A stretch of 64,000 nt of DNA from assembly GCA_014651175.1 (NCBI GenBank), contig BMWJ01000014.1:62001-126000 (forward strand). The letters run 5' to 3'. Origin of the DNA: Streptomyces clavifer. GTDB lineage: Bacteria; Actinomycetota; Actinomycetes; Streptomycetales; Streptomycetaceae. A program made the translations under genes and the position numbers. Each line of letters opens with the position of its first letter. Position 1 is the first letter of the stretch. This document shows positions 53,901-62,614 of this stretch, piece after piece. The notes below the pieces were generated by a model. It saw only the letters and a list, made by a program, of their open reading frames with translations. It ran no database searches and had not been told where the DNA came from.

Positions 53901-54023
53901 GTGACCTGCCCGGGTTCAGCCTGTCACAACCTTGCCAAGTTACCCGGCGTGTCGGGCGTTGGCCCTGGATCACCACGCCGACACGGTCACCTGTGTGCGA
54001 CGAGAGGTGACCTGGCTGGTCAC
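53901..54023. promoter_or_regulatory. Repeated GTGACC / GGTCAC half-sites upstream of sepH
   Basis: Half-sites occur at 53901 (GTGACCTG), 53985 (GGTCACCT), 54005 (AGGTGACC) and 54018 (GGTCAC). The 53985/54005 pair is a perfect 8-bp inverted repeat. The roughly 500-bp gap between sepH and the next gene has no gene. The pairs resemble BldD-type GTGA...TCAC sites, but the match is loose. Confidence 0.45.
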
Positions 54024-54338
54024 TCCGTGTCGCAGACGCCCGTGCGATGCCGCGGCGCCGCCGGTTCGAGTGCCGCCTTCGGCCCTCTCCCGTAAGGCCC
54101 GGATACCCGTGTGGGAGTCCGGCCCCAGGGCTCGCCACAGTACTCCATTCGGGCCACCGGGGTGGACCGGCGCGCCGCCGAAGTTCTCACCGGGCACGGG
54201 AGTTGGACTACCCAGTTGTCCGCGGTATGCCCTCAATGCGTGTGCTGCTTCACAGAATCTCCAAGAACGGAACTATTCGCTTCGCTCATATGTCCCTTCT
54301 TGGTGCAAGGTGGGGTGGTTGTCGAGCAAGGGCTGGTA

Positions 54339-55355
54339 ATGGTTCAGAAGCCGCAAAGTGATGCGGAACACAAGGAAAGGCGTATAGATCTGAGTCTGCC
54401 GCAGGTCGCGGGCAGTGCCGTCGCCGCGGTCGCGGCCGCCGTGATGGCCTCGCAGCTCGGCGTCTACGGCACGATCGCCGGCGCGGGCGTGATGAGCGTC
54501 GTGGCCACCTGCGGGGGATCGGTCTTCCAGCACTTCTTCCGTCGCACCGGCGAGCAGATCCGTGAAGTCACCGTGCAGGTGAAGCATCCGGGCGGCCGTC
54601 AGGTCACCGTGCGCACACGGGAGACCACCCCGGCGGACGAGGCGCCCCGGGCGGGGCCGACCGCACCGGACGACGGTGCCACGACGGTCCTGCGCACGAC
54701 CGGGGCCGGCCCGGAGCACACCCGGCTCCTGAGGTTCGGCCCGGAGCACACCCGGCTGCTCGATCCGGGACCGGACCGCACCCGACCGCTCGGCCCCGCG
54801 CCCTCGGGCGAGCACGTGTCCTCCGACGACGCGCACCCGGACGACGCCTACTCGGACGCCCGCACGCACGGCACCCGCATCCGTGGCTGGCGGCGCTCGG
54901 CCCTCGCGGCCGTCGCGGTCTTCGCCATGTCGATGGCCGGCATCACGGCGTACGAACTGGTCTCCGGCAACGGCCTCGGCGGCGGCGGGGGAACGACCGT
55001 CGGCTCCGTCGTCCGCGGTGAACGGGGCTCCGGCACGACGGATCCCGCACCCACGCACAGCACGGACCAGGAGCGGACCGACGACCAGGAGGAGCCGGGT
55101 TCCGGAAGTGACACGGGGACGCCGCCCGCCACCGAACCGGGCGCCGGGACGAGCGCGACGCCGGGCCCCGGCACCGGCGGTGCGCCGACGGCTGAGCCCG
55201 GTCCCACGACCACCCCTTCGGGGGGCGCCGCCTCGCCCGCTCCGACCACCACGCCGACGGCGCCCGAGGAGAGCGCCCCGGCCGCACCGGACCCGGCCGG
55301 CGAAGCGCCGGCGCAGCAGGACGGAGCCACGACGGGAGCGGACACCGGCCCGTGA
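54339..55355 (+). CDS. Hypothetical membrane-anchored protein with proline/threonine-rich tail
   Basis: 338 residues; no function known. An N-terminal hydrophobic region (VAGSAVAAVAAAVMASQLG, TIAGAGVMSVVATCGG) is followed by a charged part that includes three copies of a ten-residue repeat (GPEHTRLLRF, GPEHTRLLDP, GPDRTRPLGP). A membrane segment (SALAAVAVFAMSMAGITAYEL) comes next, then about 110 residues rich in Pro, Thr, Gly, Ala and Asp, probably outside the cell. ATG 54339 has AAGGG six bases upstream; GTG 54315 would add eight codons. It is divergent from sepH. Confidence 0.75.
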   Translation: MVQKPQSDAEHKERRIDLSLPQVAGSAVAAVAAAVMASQLGVYGTIAGAGVMSVVATCGGSVFQHFFRRTGEQIREVTVQVKHPGGRQVTVRTRETTPADEAPRAGPTAPDDGATTVLRTTGAGPEHTRLLRFGPEHTRLLDPGPDRTRPLGPAPSGEHVSSDDAHPDDAYSDARTHGTRIRGWRRSALAAVAVFAMSMAGITAYELVSGNGLGGGGGTTVGSVVRGERGSGTTDPAPTHSTDQERTDDQEEPGSGSDTGTPPATEPGAGTSATPGPGTGGAPTAEPGPTTTPSGGAASPAPTTTPTAPEESAPAAPDPAGEAPAQQDGATTGADTGP

Positions 55356-55418
55356 CCGGGCGGGGCCGCTGTCCGGACCGCCGTCCGGCCGCCCTCCGCC
55401 GACCGGACGGCCGGGCGC

Positions 55419-56738
55419 TCAGTCTCCGAGGACCCGGCGCAGGTAGTCGTTGGCGAACAGCCGGTCCGGGTCGAGCCGGTCGCGCAGGGCGGCGAACTCG
55501 CCGAACCTCGGGTACGTCCCGGCCAGGTCACGGGCGTTCCGGGTGTGGATCTTGCCCCAGTGCGGACGGCCGTCGTACCCGGTCATGATCCGCTCGACGG
55601 CGGTGAAGTACGCCTGGTACGGCGTGCCCCGGTACATGTGCACCGCGATGTACGCGCTCTCCCGGCCCGAGGCCGTGGAGAGCGCGATGTCGTCCGCGGG
55701 GGCCGTGCGGACCTCCACCGGGAAGCCGACCCGCAGTGGCGAGCGGTCGACCATGGCCCTGACCTCGCGCAGCGCCTCGACCGCGGCCTCGCGGGGGAGG
55801 GCGTACTCCATCTCGACGAAGCGCACCCGCCGGGGGCTGGTGAAGACCTTGTAGGGGATGTCGGTGTACGTACGGGCCGACAGGGCGCGGCTGGAGATCC
55901 TGGCGATCGACGGGACGGTCCCGGGGACGGCCCGGCCGATCGAGCAGGCGACCTGGAAGATCCCGTTGGAGAGCAGCTCGTCATCGATCCAGCCGCGGAT
56001 CCTGCCGGGCGGGGCCGCGGGACCCGCACTGCGGTTGTTGCGCTTGGTGTTGCAGTTGCCGGTGTGGGGGAACCAGTAGAACTCGAAGTGCTCGTTCTCG
56101 GCCACCAGCCGGTCGAAGTCAGAGGTGACCCGGTCGAAGGTCATCGGTTCCTCGCGCGCCGTCAGCAGGAACACGGGCTCCACGGCGAACGTGATCGCGC
56201 TGATGACGCCGAGCGCTCCGAGCCCGATCCGGGCGGCCGCGAAGACGTCGGCGTTCTCGTCGGGGGAACAGCGCAGGACCGTGCCGTCGGCGGTGACCAG
56301 CTCCAGCGCGCGGATCTGCGCGGCGATCGACGCCGAGTCGCGGCCGGTGCCGTGGGTGCCCGTGGAGGTGGCCCCGGCGACCGTCTGCTCCATGATGTCG
56401 CCCATGTTGGTGAGCGACAGTCCGTCACGCGCCAGTGCGGCGTTCAGCCGCTTCAGGGGCGTGCCCGCCTCGACCGTCACCGTCATCGCCGTGCGGTCGA
56501 TCTCCCGGATCCCGGTGAGCAGGTCCGGGCGTATGAGCACACCGTCGGTGGCCGCCGTCGCGGTGAAGGAGTGACCGGTACCGGCCGGCTTGACCCTCAG
56601 GCCGTCCCCGGACGCCCTGCGGAGCACCTCGGCGAGCTCGTCGACGGAGGCGGGGGAGGCGGTCCGTACCGGCCGGGCGGTGACGTTGCCCGCCCAGTTA
56701 CGCCACGTGTCGGTCGTCCGTGCGTAGGTCTCGGTCAT
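55419..56738 (-). CDS. FAD-linked D-arabinono-1,4-lactone oxidase family protein
   Basis: 439 residues. The PCMH-type FAD domain has VKPAGTGHSFTATAATDG and DIMEQTVAGATSTGTHGTG; the C-terminal ALO domain has FEFYWFPHTGNC and the end motif RPHWGKIHTR with GEFAALRDRLDPDRLFANDYL. It probably oxidises a sugar lactone or sugar alcohol with oxygen; L-gulonolactone, arabinonolactone and alditol oxidases are all related. The start lies inside the 3' end of the upstream MFS gene (41-bp overlap on the same strand), so translation is probably coupled. Confidence 0.9.
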   Translation of the reverse strand: MTETYARTTDTWRNWAGNVTARPVRTASPASVDELAEVLRRASGDGLRVKPAGTGHSFTATAATDGVLIRPDLLTGIREIDRTAMTVTVEAGTPLKRLNAALARDGLSLTNMGDIMEQTVAGATSTGTHGTGRDSASIAAQIRALELVTADGTVLRCSPDENADVFAAARIGLGALGVISAITFAVEPVFLLTAREEPMTFDRVTSDFDRLVAENEHFEFYWFPHTGNCNTKRNNRSAGPAAPPGRIRGWIDDELLSNGIFQVACSIGRAVPGTVPSIARISSRALSARTYTDIPYKVFTSPRRVRFVEMEYALPREAAVEALREVRAMVDRSPLRVGFPVEVRTAPADDIALSTASGRESAYIAVHMYRGTPYQAYFTAVERIMTGYDGRPHWGKIHTRNARDLAGTYPRFGEFAALRDRLDPDRLFANDYLRRVLGD

Positions 56739-57942
56739 TGTCCCCGCGCCCTCCCGTAGGAACCGGCCCGGTGAGCCGGCGATACCCCAGGAACGCCGTC
56801 GCGGCCGCGAGCGCTCCGGCCGCGACGGGCACCGCGTACCCCGCCTCGGCTCCGGAGGCGTCGACCACCCAGCCCGCGGCGGAGGAGCCGAGCGCCACCC
56901 CGACCGCGAGCCCGGTACTGGTCCAGGTCATGCCCTCGGTCAGCCGGGTGCGCGGTACGTGCTGCTCGACGAGGGCCATGGTGGTGACCATCGTCGGTGC
57001 GATGGCGAGACCCGCGACAAAGAGCGCCACGGCCAGGAACGGCAGGCTCCCGGCCATTTGGAGGGGGATCATACTCACGGCCATCGCGCAGACTCCCACC
57101 AGCCACCTGGTGGACGGCTTCCCCTTCAGATGCAGCAGGCCGAAGACGGCACCCGCGAGGCAGGACCCCAGGGCGTAGACGGCCAGCACGAGGCTGGCCG
57201 CCGCCTTGTTTCCGCGCTCCTCGGCGAAGGCCACCGTCACCACGTCGACCGCGCCGAAGACGGCGCCGGTCGCGACGAAGGTGACCACCAGCACCTGGAG
57301 GCCCGTCGAGCGCAGCGCCGAACCCCCCGTGTGGTGCTCCTTCGGATGCGGCCTCGGCTCGGTGGTGCGCTGGGCCGTCAGCCAGAAGACGCCGATCAGC
57401 AGGAACACGGCGGCGAGCAGCGGTCCGGCCTCCGGGAACCAGGCGGTGGACAGGCCGATGGAGATGATCGGCCCGAAGATGAAGCACACCTCGTCGACGA
57501 TCGACTCCCAGGCGTACGCGGTGTGCAGCTGTCGGCCCGTGCCCCGGTAGATCTCCGCCCAGCGGGCGCGGACCATCGACCCCACGCTCGGGACGCAGCC
57601 GGCGCCGGCGGCGAAGACGAACAGGGTCCAGTCCGGCAGCCGCTGCTGGGCGCAGATCAGCAGACCCGCGACCGCCGCGGCCGAGACCAGGGTGAAGGGG
57701 CGCAGGACGCGGCGCTGCCCGTACCGGTCCACCAGCCGGGAGACCAGGGGCCCCATCACGGCGGCGGCCATCGCGAGCGTCGCCGAGAGCGCGCCCGCCA
57801 GCCCGTAGCGGCCGGTGATCTGGGACACCATCGTCACCACGCCGATCCCCATCATGGACAGCGGCATCCGGCCGAAGAACCCGGCCGCCGAGAACGCCCG
57901 GGCTCCGGGTGCGGCGAAGATGGCGCGGTAAGGGCTGGGCAC
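56698..57942 (-). CDS. Major facilitator superfamily transporter
   Basis: 414 residues with about 12 membrane segments. The MFS loop motif is recognisable in GPLVSRLVDRYGQRRVLRPF between helices 2 and 3. It resembles drug or metabolite efflux carriers, substrate unknown. GTG 57942 is chosen with GGAG upstream; the longer in-frame reading from 58038 would overlap the divergent hemH promoter. It runs into the FAD-oxidase gene with a 41-bp overlap, suggesting a two-gene operon. Confidence 0.88.
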   Translation of the reverse strand: MPSPYRAIFAAPGARAFSAAGFFGRMPLSMMGIGVVTMVSQITGRYGLAGALSATLAMAAAVMGPLVSRLVDRYGQRRVLRPFTLVSAAAVAGLLICAQQRLPDWTLFVFAAGAGCVPSVGSMVRARWAEIYRGTGRQLHTAYAWESIVDEVCFIFGPIISIGLSTAWFPEAGPLLAAVFLLIGVFWLTAQRTTEPRPHPKEHHTGGSALRSTGLQVLVVTFVATGAVFGAVDVVTVAFAEERGNKAAASLVLAVYALGSCLAGAVFGLLHLKGKPSTRWLVGVCAMAVSMIPLQMAGSLPFLAVALFVAGLAIAPTMVTTMALVEQHVPRTRLTEGMTWTSTGLAVGVALGSSAAGWVVDASGAEAGYAVPVAAGALAAATAFLGYRRLTGPVPTGGRGDNDRDLRTDDRHVA

Positions 57943-58029
57943 GAGGACTCCGGTGAAGCCTGACAGGTGTGAAGGCGGCCGATACAGCTTACGGGCGGGC
58001 GGGGGCGCCCCGGACCGGGCCGATGTCGG

Positions 58030-58060
58030 TTGCCGCACCGTCGGAGGCGAGTGGCAGGAT
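58030..58060 (+). promoter_or_regulatory. Candidate promoter TTGCCG-N19-CAGGAT for ferrochelatase
   Basis: TTGCCG (58030-58035) and CAGGAT (58055-58060) are 19 bp apart, and CAGGAT ends seven bases before the ATG at 58068, the leaderless spacing. The spacer is one to two bases longer than optimal. Confidence 0.45.
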
Positions 58061-58067
58061 CGGGTAC

Positions 58068-59195
58068 ATGTCCGATCTGCGCGATCCCGCTCCCTACGAC
58101 GCCCTGCTGCTGCTCTCCTTCGGCGGTCCCGAAGGCCCGGACGACGTGGTCCCGTTCCTGGCGAACGTGACGCGCGGCCGGGGCATCCCCGAAGAACGTC
58201 TGAAAGAGGTCGGCAAGCACTACTTCCTCTTCGGCGGCATCAGCCCGATCAACGCGCAGAACCGGGCGCTGCTCGACGCGCTGCGTGAGGACTTCGCCGG
58301 CCACGGCCTCGATCTTCCGGTGTACTGGGGCAACCGGAACTGGGCTCCGTACCTCACCGACACCCTCCGCGAGATGATCACGGACGGACACCGCCGGATC
58401 GCCGTCCTCGCCACGAGCGCGTACGCCTCCTACTCCGGCTGCCGCCAGTACCGCGAGAACCTCGCGGAGTCGCTGGCCGCGCTGGAGGCCGAGGGCCTGC
58501 CGGTCCCGCGCGTGGACAAGCTCCGGCACTACTTCAACCACCCCGGCTTCGTGCGTCCCATGGTGGACGGAGTGCTCGCCTCACTGGCCGGCCTCCCCGA
58601 GGACGTCAGGGCCGGTGCCCACCTCGCGTTCTGCACGCACTCCATCCCCACCTCGGCGGCCGACACCTCGGGACCGGAGCAGACGCACGGCGACGGCGGC
58701 TCCTACGTGGCCGAGCACCTCGACGTCGCCCGGCTGATCGTCGATGCCGTGCGCGAGGAGACCGGCGTCGAGCACCCGTGGCAGCTCGTCTACCAGTCGC
58801 GCAGCGGCGCCCCGCACATCCCGTGGCTCGAGCCCGACATCTGCGACCACCTGGAGACCCTGCACGGCGAGGGTGTTCCGGCCGTCGTCATGGCCCCCAT
58901 CGGCTTCGTCTCGGATCACATGGAGGTCCTCTACGACCTCGACACGGAGGCCACCGCGAAGGCCGCCGAGCTGGGACTGCCGGTCCGCCGCTCGGCGACG
59001 GTCGGCGCGGACCCCCGGTTCGCCGCGGCCGTGCGCGAGCTCCTCCTGGAACGCGCCACCGCCGAGCGGGGCCGTCCCGCGCAGCGGTGCGCCCTGGGCG
59101 AGCTCGGCCCCTCGCACGACCTGTGCCCGGTCGGCTGCTGCCCGGCCCGGGCCCCCAAGCCGGCCGCCGCGGGCGCCGACAGCCCGTACGCCTAG
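58068..59195 (+). CDS. hemH: Ferrochelatase (coproporphyrin III ferrochelatase of the actinobacterial heme pathway)
   Basis: Inserts iron during heme synthesis; in actinobacteria the substrate is coproporphyrin III (enzyme also named CpfC). 375 residues, the usual length. Signatures: [52 protein letters not shown] with a cysteine, [10 protein letters not shown] with the catalytic His, and [17 protein letters not shown] with the second. The C-terminal [19 protein letters not shown] group supplies cysteines for the [2Fe-2S] cluster known in actinobacterial enzymes. ATG 58068 ([14 protein letters not shown]) is the family start. Confidence 0.95.
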   Translation: MSDLRDPAPYDALLLLSFGGPEGPDDVVPFLANVTRGRGIPEERLKEVGKHYFLFGGISPINAQNRALLDALREDFAGHGLDLPVYWGNRNWAPYLTDTLREMITDGHRRIAVLATSAYASYSGCRQYRENLAESLAALEAEGLPVPRVDKLRHYFNHPGFVRPMVDGVLASLAGLPEDVRAGAHLAFCTHSIPTSAADTSGPEQTHGDGGSYVAEHLDVARLIVDAVREETGVEHPWQLVYQSRSGAPHIPWLEPDICDHLETLHGEGVPAVVMAPIGFVSDHMEVLYDLDTEATAKAAELGLPVRRSATVGADPRFAAAVRELLLERATAERGRPAQRCALGELGPSHDLCPVGCCPARAPKPAAAGADSPYA

Positions 59196-59280
59196 GCTTT
59201 TTCGTGCGGATCCGGCCCGGACCGTACGCAGGACCCCGAACCTAGGTACGTCCGCCCGCGAACCCTCACCCTGGAGCGCT

Positions 59281-60081
59281 GTGACCGACCCCTTCCTGTC
59301 CGAACTGCTCGACCTCGCCCTGGAGGCGGCCCGCCGGGCCGGAGCGCTGCTGCGCGACGGCCGCCCCGCCGACCTGGGGGTGGCCGCGACGAAGTCCAGC
59401 CCCATCGACGTCGTCACCGAGATGGACATCCGGGCGGAGAAGCTGATCACGGGCTTCCTGGCGGAGCACCGCCCCGCCGACGGCTTCCTCGGAGAGGAGG
59501 GCGCCAGCTCCGAGGGCACCAGCGGCATCCGGTGGGTCATCGACCCGCTCGACGGCACGGTGAACTACCTTTACGGGCTGCCCACCTGGGCCGTCTCCAT
59601 CGCCGCCGAGCGCGACGGCGAGCGGGTCGTCGGCGTGGTCGAGGCCCCGATGCGCCGCGAGACCTTCCACGCGGTGCTCGGCGGCGGCGCGTTCGGCAAC
59701 GGGGAGGCACTGCACTGCCGCCCCGCGGCACCGCTCGACCAGGCCCTCGTGTCGACCGGCTTCAACTACGTCACCGAGGTACGCACCCACCAGGCCGCCG
59801 TCGCCGAGCGGATGATCCCGCGGCTGCGCGACATCCGGCGCGGCGGATCGGCCGCCGTCGACCTCTGCGACGTCGCGGCGGGACGGCTCGACGGCTACTA
59901 CGAGCGGGGACTCCACCCGTGGGACCTGGCCGCCGGCGACCTCATCGCCCGGGAGGCCGGAGCGCTCACGGGAGGCCGCCCCGGACTGCCCGCGGACCGG
60001 GATCTGGCCGTCGCCGCGACACCCGGGGTCTTCGAGCCGCTCCAGGTGCTCCTGGAGGAGCTCGGAGCCTGGCACGACTGA
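59281..60081 (+). CDS. Inositol monophosphatase family protein
   Basis: 266 residues. Magnesium-binding motifs: GEEGASSEGT, WVIDPLDGTVNYLYGLP and YERGLHPWDLAAGDLIAREAGA, all intact. It would dephosphorylate inositol-1-phosphate or a related sugar phosphate; in actinobacteria this feeds phosphatidylinositol and mycothiol synthesis, but the substrate is not certain. GTG 59281 has GGAG five bases upstream. It follows hemH by 85 bp, in which CCTAGG occurs twice (59195 and 59241). Confidence 0.92.
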   Translation: MTDPFLSELLDLALEAARRAGALLRDGRPADLGVAATKSSPIDVVTEMDIRAEKLITGFLAEHRPADGFLGEEGASSEGTSGIRWVIDPLDGTVNYLYGLPTWAVSIAAERDGERVVGVVEAPMRRETFHAVLGGGAFGNGEALHCRPAAPLDQALVSTGFNYVTEVRTHQAAVAERMIPRLRDIRRGGSAAVDLCDVAAGRLDGYYERGLHPWDLAAGDLIAREAGALTGGRPGLPADRDLAVAATPGVFEPLQVLLEELGAWHD

Positions 60082-60128
60082 CCGCCTTCGCGAGCCCCTG
60101 GGGGGGGCTGCGGGGCACGGGCACGCGA

Positions 60129-60168
60129 AGAGGGCCCCGGATGCCGATGCCGGCATCCGGGGCCCTCT
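60129..60168. terminator. Bidirectional terminator hairpin
   Basis: A perfect 18-bp stem (60129-60146 with 60151-60168) and a four-base loop lie between the converging inositol monophosphatase gene and the small gene at 60178. Arm sequence AGAGGGCCCCGGATGCCG. Confidence 0.9.
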
Positions 60169-60177
60169 CGTGGCGGC

Positions 60178-60351
60178 TCAGACGCTTGCGGCGCTGATTT
60201 CGACACCGTGTTCGGCAGCGAGGCGGCGCAGGTCGTCCAGCTCTCCCTGCTCGACGTCCGCGAGGAAGTCGTCGCCCGTCTCACGTGCCTTCGTGAGATC
60301 GGATTCGGTGGTCCTGATTCGTTGCAGCAGACCTGCGGTGAAAGCGTCCAT
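60178..60351 (-). CDS. Small hypothetical protein (57 residues)
   Basis: Starts MDAFTAGLLQRIRTTESDLTKARETGDDF and ends AEHGVEISAASV. It is acidic and mostly helical, with no cysteines or known motif. This is the type of small cytoplasmic protein conserved beside cutRS in Streptomyces. ATG 60351 has AGGGGG seven bases upstream; ATG 60366 is an alternative. The longer upstream frame has no support. The terminator after it supports a real transcription unit. Confidence 0.72.
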   Translation of the reverse strand: MDAFTAGLLQRIRTTESDLTKARETGDDFLADVEQGELDDLRRLAAEHGVEISAASV

Positions 60352-60651
60352 GGAGCGCCCCCTCATCGTGGGTCGGTGGCACGGGGGTGTGCCCGGATTC
60401 CCCCGGCCGGTGACCGGAGGGCGGGTGATCACGCAGTCCCTCTGGGAGCAGAGCGGGCTGTCGAACGCCACAGGCATGGCGTGATCGCGGGTGTGAAATC
60501 GTCCTCCCCTGGCCGGGTGCGGGGGAAACCTCAACTGGCCCGGGAATCCGATGCCTTCTCCGGGCCCGCGGGCCCGGCCGCGTCGTCTTACCGCCGGTTT
60601 ATGCGCGTTACGGGCAGGATGGACGCGCACAGTCGGTGCCGCCGACGTGCA

Positions 60652-60684
60652 GCGAGCGGCCGCAACAGGGCCGCTCGCCGTATT
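60652..60684 (+). promoter_or_regulatory. Hairpin with T-rich tail in the cutR upstream region
   Basis: GCGAGCGGCC (60652-60661) pairs perfectly with GGCCGCTCGC (60669-60678) over a seven-base loop and is followed by CGTATTTC. It lies 28 bp before the cutR start. It could be an attenuator or an unrelated stem. The remaining 300 bp back to the small gene contain no gene; CAGGAT at 60615 is a possible -10. Confidence 0.5.
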
Positions 60685-60711
60685 TCTGGAGATCTAGGGA
60701 AGGACTGCGCC

Positions 60712-61365
60712 GTGCGCGTACTCGTCGTCGAGGACGAGCAGCTGCTCGCCGATGCGGTGGCCACCGGACTGCGCCGGGAGGCCATGGCCGTCGACGTCGT
60801 CTATGACGGAGCGGCGGCCCTCGAGCGCGTCGGAGTCAACGACTACGACGTCGTCGTACTGGACCGGGACCTCCCGCTGGTGCACGGCGACGACGTCTGC
60901 CGCAAGATCGTCGAGCTCGGCATGCCCACCCGGGTGCTCATGCTCACCGCGTCCGGGGACGTCAGCGACCGGGTCGAGGGCCTGGAGCTCGGCGCGGACG
61001 ACTACCTGCCCAAGCCCTTCGCCTTCAGCGAGCTCACCGCCCGGGTGCGGGCCCTGGGGCGCCGCACCACGGTCGCACTGCCGCCCGTGCTGGAGCGGGC
61101 CGGCATCAAGCTGGACCCCAACCGACGCGAGGTCTTCAGGAACGAGCAGGAGATCCAGCTCGCACCGAAGGAATTCGCCGTGCTGGAGGTCCTCATGCGC
61201 AGCGAGGGCGCGGTCGTCTCGGCCGAGCAGCTCCTGGAGAAGGCCTGGGACGAGAACACCGACCCGTTCACGAACGTCGTGCGGGTGACGGTCATGACCC
61301 TGCGCCGCAAGCTCGGCGAGCCGCCCGTCATCGTCACGGTACCCGGCTCCGGCTACCGGATCTGA
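60712..61365 (+). CDS. cutR: Response regulator CutR (OmpR/PhoB family)
   Basis: 217 residues, identical in length to S. coelicolor CutR. Receiver domain with VVEDEQ (6-10), phospho-acceptor Asp51 in VVVLDRDLPLVHG, and YLPKPF; then a winged helix (LDPNRREVFRNEQEIQLAPKEFAVLEVLMRSEGAVVS, VRVTVMTLRRKLGEPPVI, VPGSGYRI). GTG 60712 is fixed by the start VRVLVVEDE, with AAGGAC upstream. cutS follows 7 bp downstream. CutRS is known to respond to extracellular protein folding or redox state. Confidence 0.95.
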   Translation: MRVLVVEDEQLLADAVATGLRREAMAVDVVYDGAAALERVGVNDYDVVVLDRDLPLVHGDDVCRKIVELGMPTRVLMLTASGDVSDRVEGLELGADDYLPKPFAFSELTARVRALGRRTTVALPPVLERAGIKLDPNRREVFRNEQEIQLAPKEFAVLEVLMRSEGAVVSAEQLLEKAWDENTDPFTNVVRVTVMTLRRKLGEPPVIVTVPGSGYRI

Positions 61366-61372
61366 GGGCGGG

Positions 61373-62614
61373 ATGGCAGCCTCGCCGGGGCCGGTGACCG
61401 TGCCCCCGAAGCCCACCTGGGAGCCCAAACAGCAGGAGGCCCCTTACCCGTGGCTGCGTCCGACCATCCGGATACGGCTCACGCTGCTCTACGGGGGCAT
61501 GTTCCTCATCGCGGGCATCCTGCTGCTCTCGATCATCTACATGCTGGCCGCGCAGGCCCTCAACGACGCCGGCGGCCTCGTCTTCCAGGTCTCCGGGACC
61601 AACGTCCGGATCTCCAGCGACACGTGTGCCCAGCTCGGCTCCGCGCAGAACAACGGCCAGCTCAATGAGGCGATCAAGGAGTGCACCGCGGCCCAGCGGC
61701 AGCACGCCCTCGACAGCCTGCTGAACCGGGCGCTGCTGGCTCTCGTGGGCCTCAGCATCATCGCGTTCGCCTTCGGTTACGCCATGGCGGGCCGTGTCCT
61801 GTCCCCGCTGGGCCGGATCAACCGCACCGCCCGCAGGGTGGCCGGCACGGACCTGTCCCGCCGCATCGAGCTGGACGGCCCGGACGACGAGCTGAAGGAG
61901 CTCGCTGACACCTTCGACGAGATGCTGGACCGCCTGGAACGCGCCTTCACGGCCCAGCAGCGGTTCGTGGGCAACGCCTCGCACGAACTGCGCACACCGC
62001 TCGCGATCAACCGCACGCTGCTGGAGGTCCACCTCTCCGATCCGGACGCTCCGCCGGAGCTCCAGCAGCTGGGCAAGACCCTCCTGGCCACCAACGAGCG
62101 CAGCGAGCAGCTGGTCGAGGGGCTGCTGCTGCTCGCCCGCAGCGACAACCAGATCATCGAACGCAAACCCGTGGATCTGGCCGAGGTCGCCGACCGCGCC
62201 ATCGACCAGGCCCGTGCGGAGGCGGCGGCGAAGGGCGTGGAAGTGCGTGGGGAGCGCGCTCCCGCCGTCGTGCAGGGCAACGGTGTCCTCCTGGAGCGGA
62301 TCGCCCTCAACCTCGTGCAGAACGCCGTGCGCTACAACGTGCCGGAGGACGGCTGGGTGGAGGTCACCACGGAGCTCCAGCCCGGACAGGCGCTCCTGGT
62401 GGTGTCGAACACAGGTCCTGTGGTGCCCGCCTACGAGATCGACAACCTCTTCGAGCCGTTCAGGCGGCTGCGTACGGAACGCACAGGCAGCGACAAGGGG
62501 GTGGGGCTCGGCCTGTCGATCGCGCGGTCCGTAGCGCGGGCCCACGGAGGCCGTATCATCGCGGAGCCCCGCGAGGGCGGTGGTCTCGTGATGCGCGTCA
62601 CCCTTCCGATCTGA
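61373..62614 (+). CDS. cutS: Sensor histidine kinase CutS
   Basis: 413 residues. Two membrane segments (about 36-61 and 119-140) flank a short extracellular sensor that contains exactly two cysteines, Cys85 and Cys104, positioned to form a disulfide. The HAMP domain follows (GRVLSPLGRINRTARRVA), the phospho-acceptor His204 is in GNASHELRTPLAI, and the ATPase domain shows NLVQNAVRYN and GVGLGLSIARSVARAHGG. Operon partner of cutR. The two-cysteine sensor fits published work linking CutRS to disulfide status outside the cell. Confidence 0.95.
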   Translation: MAASPGPVTVPPKPTWEPKQQEAPYPWLRPTIRIRLTLLYGGMFLIAGILLLSIIYMLAAQALNDAGGLVFQVSGTNVRISSDTCAQLGSAQNNGQLNEAIKECTAAQRQHALDSLLNRALLALVGLSIIAFAFGYAMAGRVLSPLGRINRTARRVAGTDLSRRIELDGPDDELKELADTFDEMLDRLERAFTAQQRFVGNASHELRTPLAINRTLLEVHLSDPDAPPELQQLGKTLLATNERSEQLVEGLLLLARSDNQIIERKPVDLAEVADRAIDQARAEAAAKGVEVRGERAPAVVQGNGVLLERIALNLVQNAVRYNVPEDGWVEVTTELQPGQALLVVSNTGPVVPAYEIDNLFEPFRRLRTERTGSDKGVGLGLSIARSVARAHGGRIIAEPREGGGLVMRVTLPI

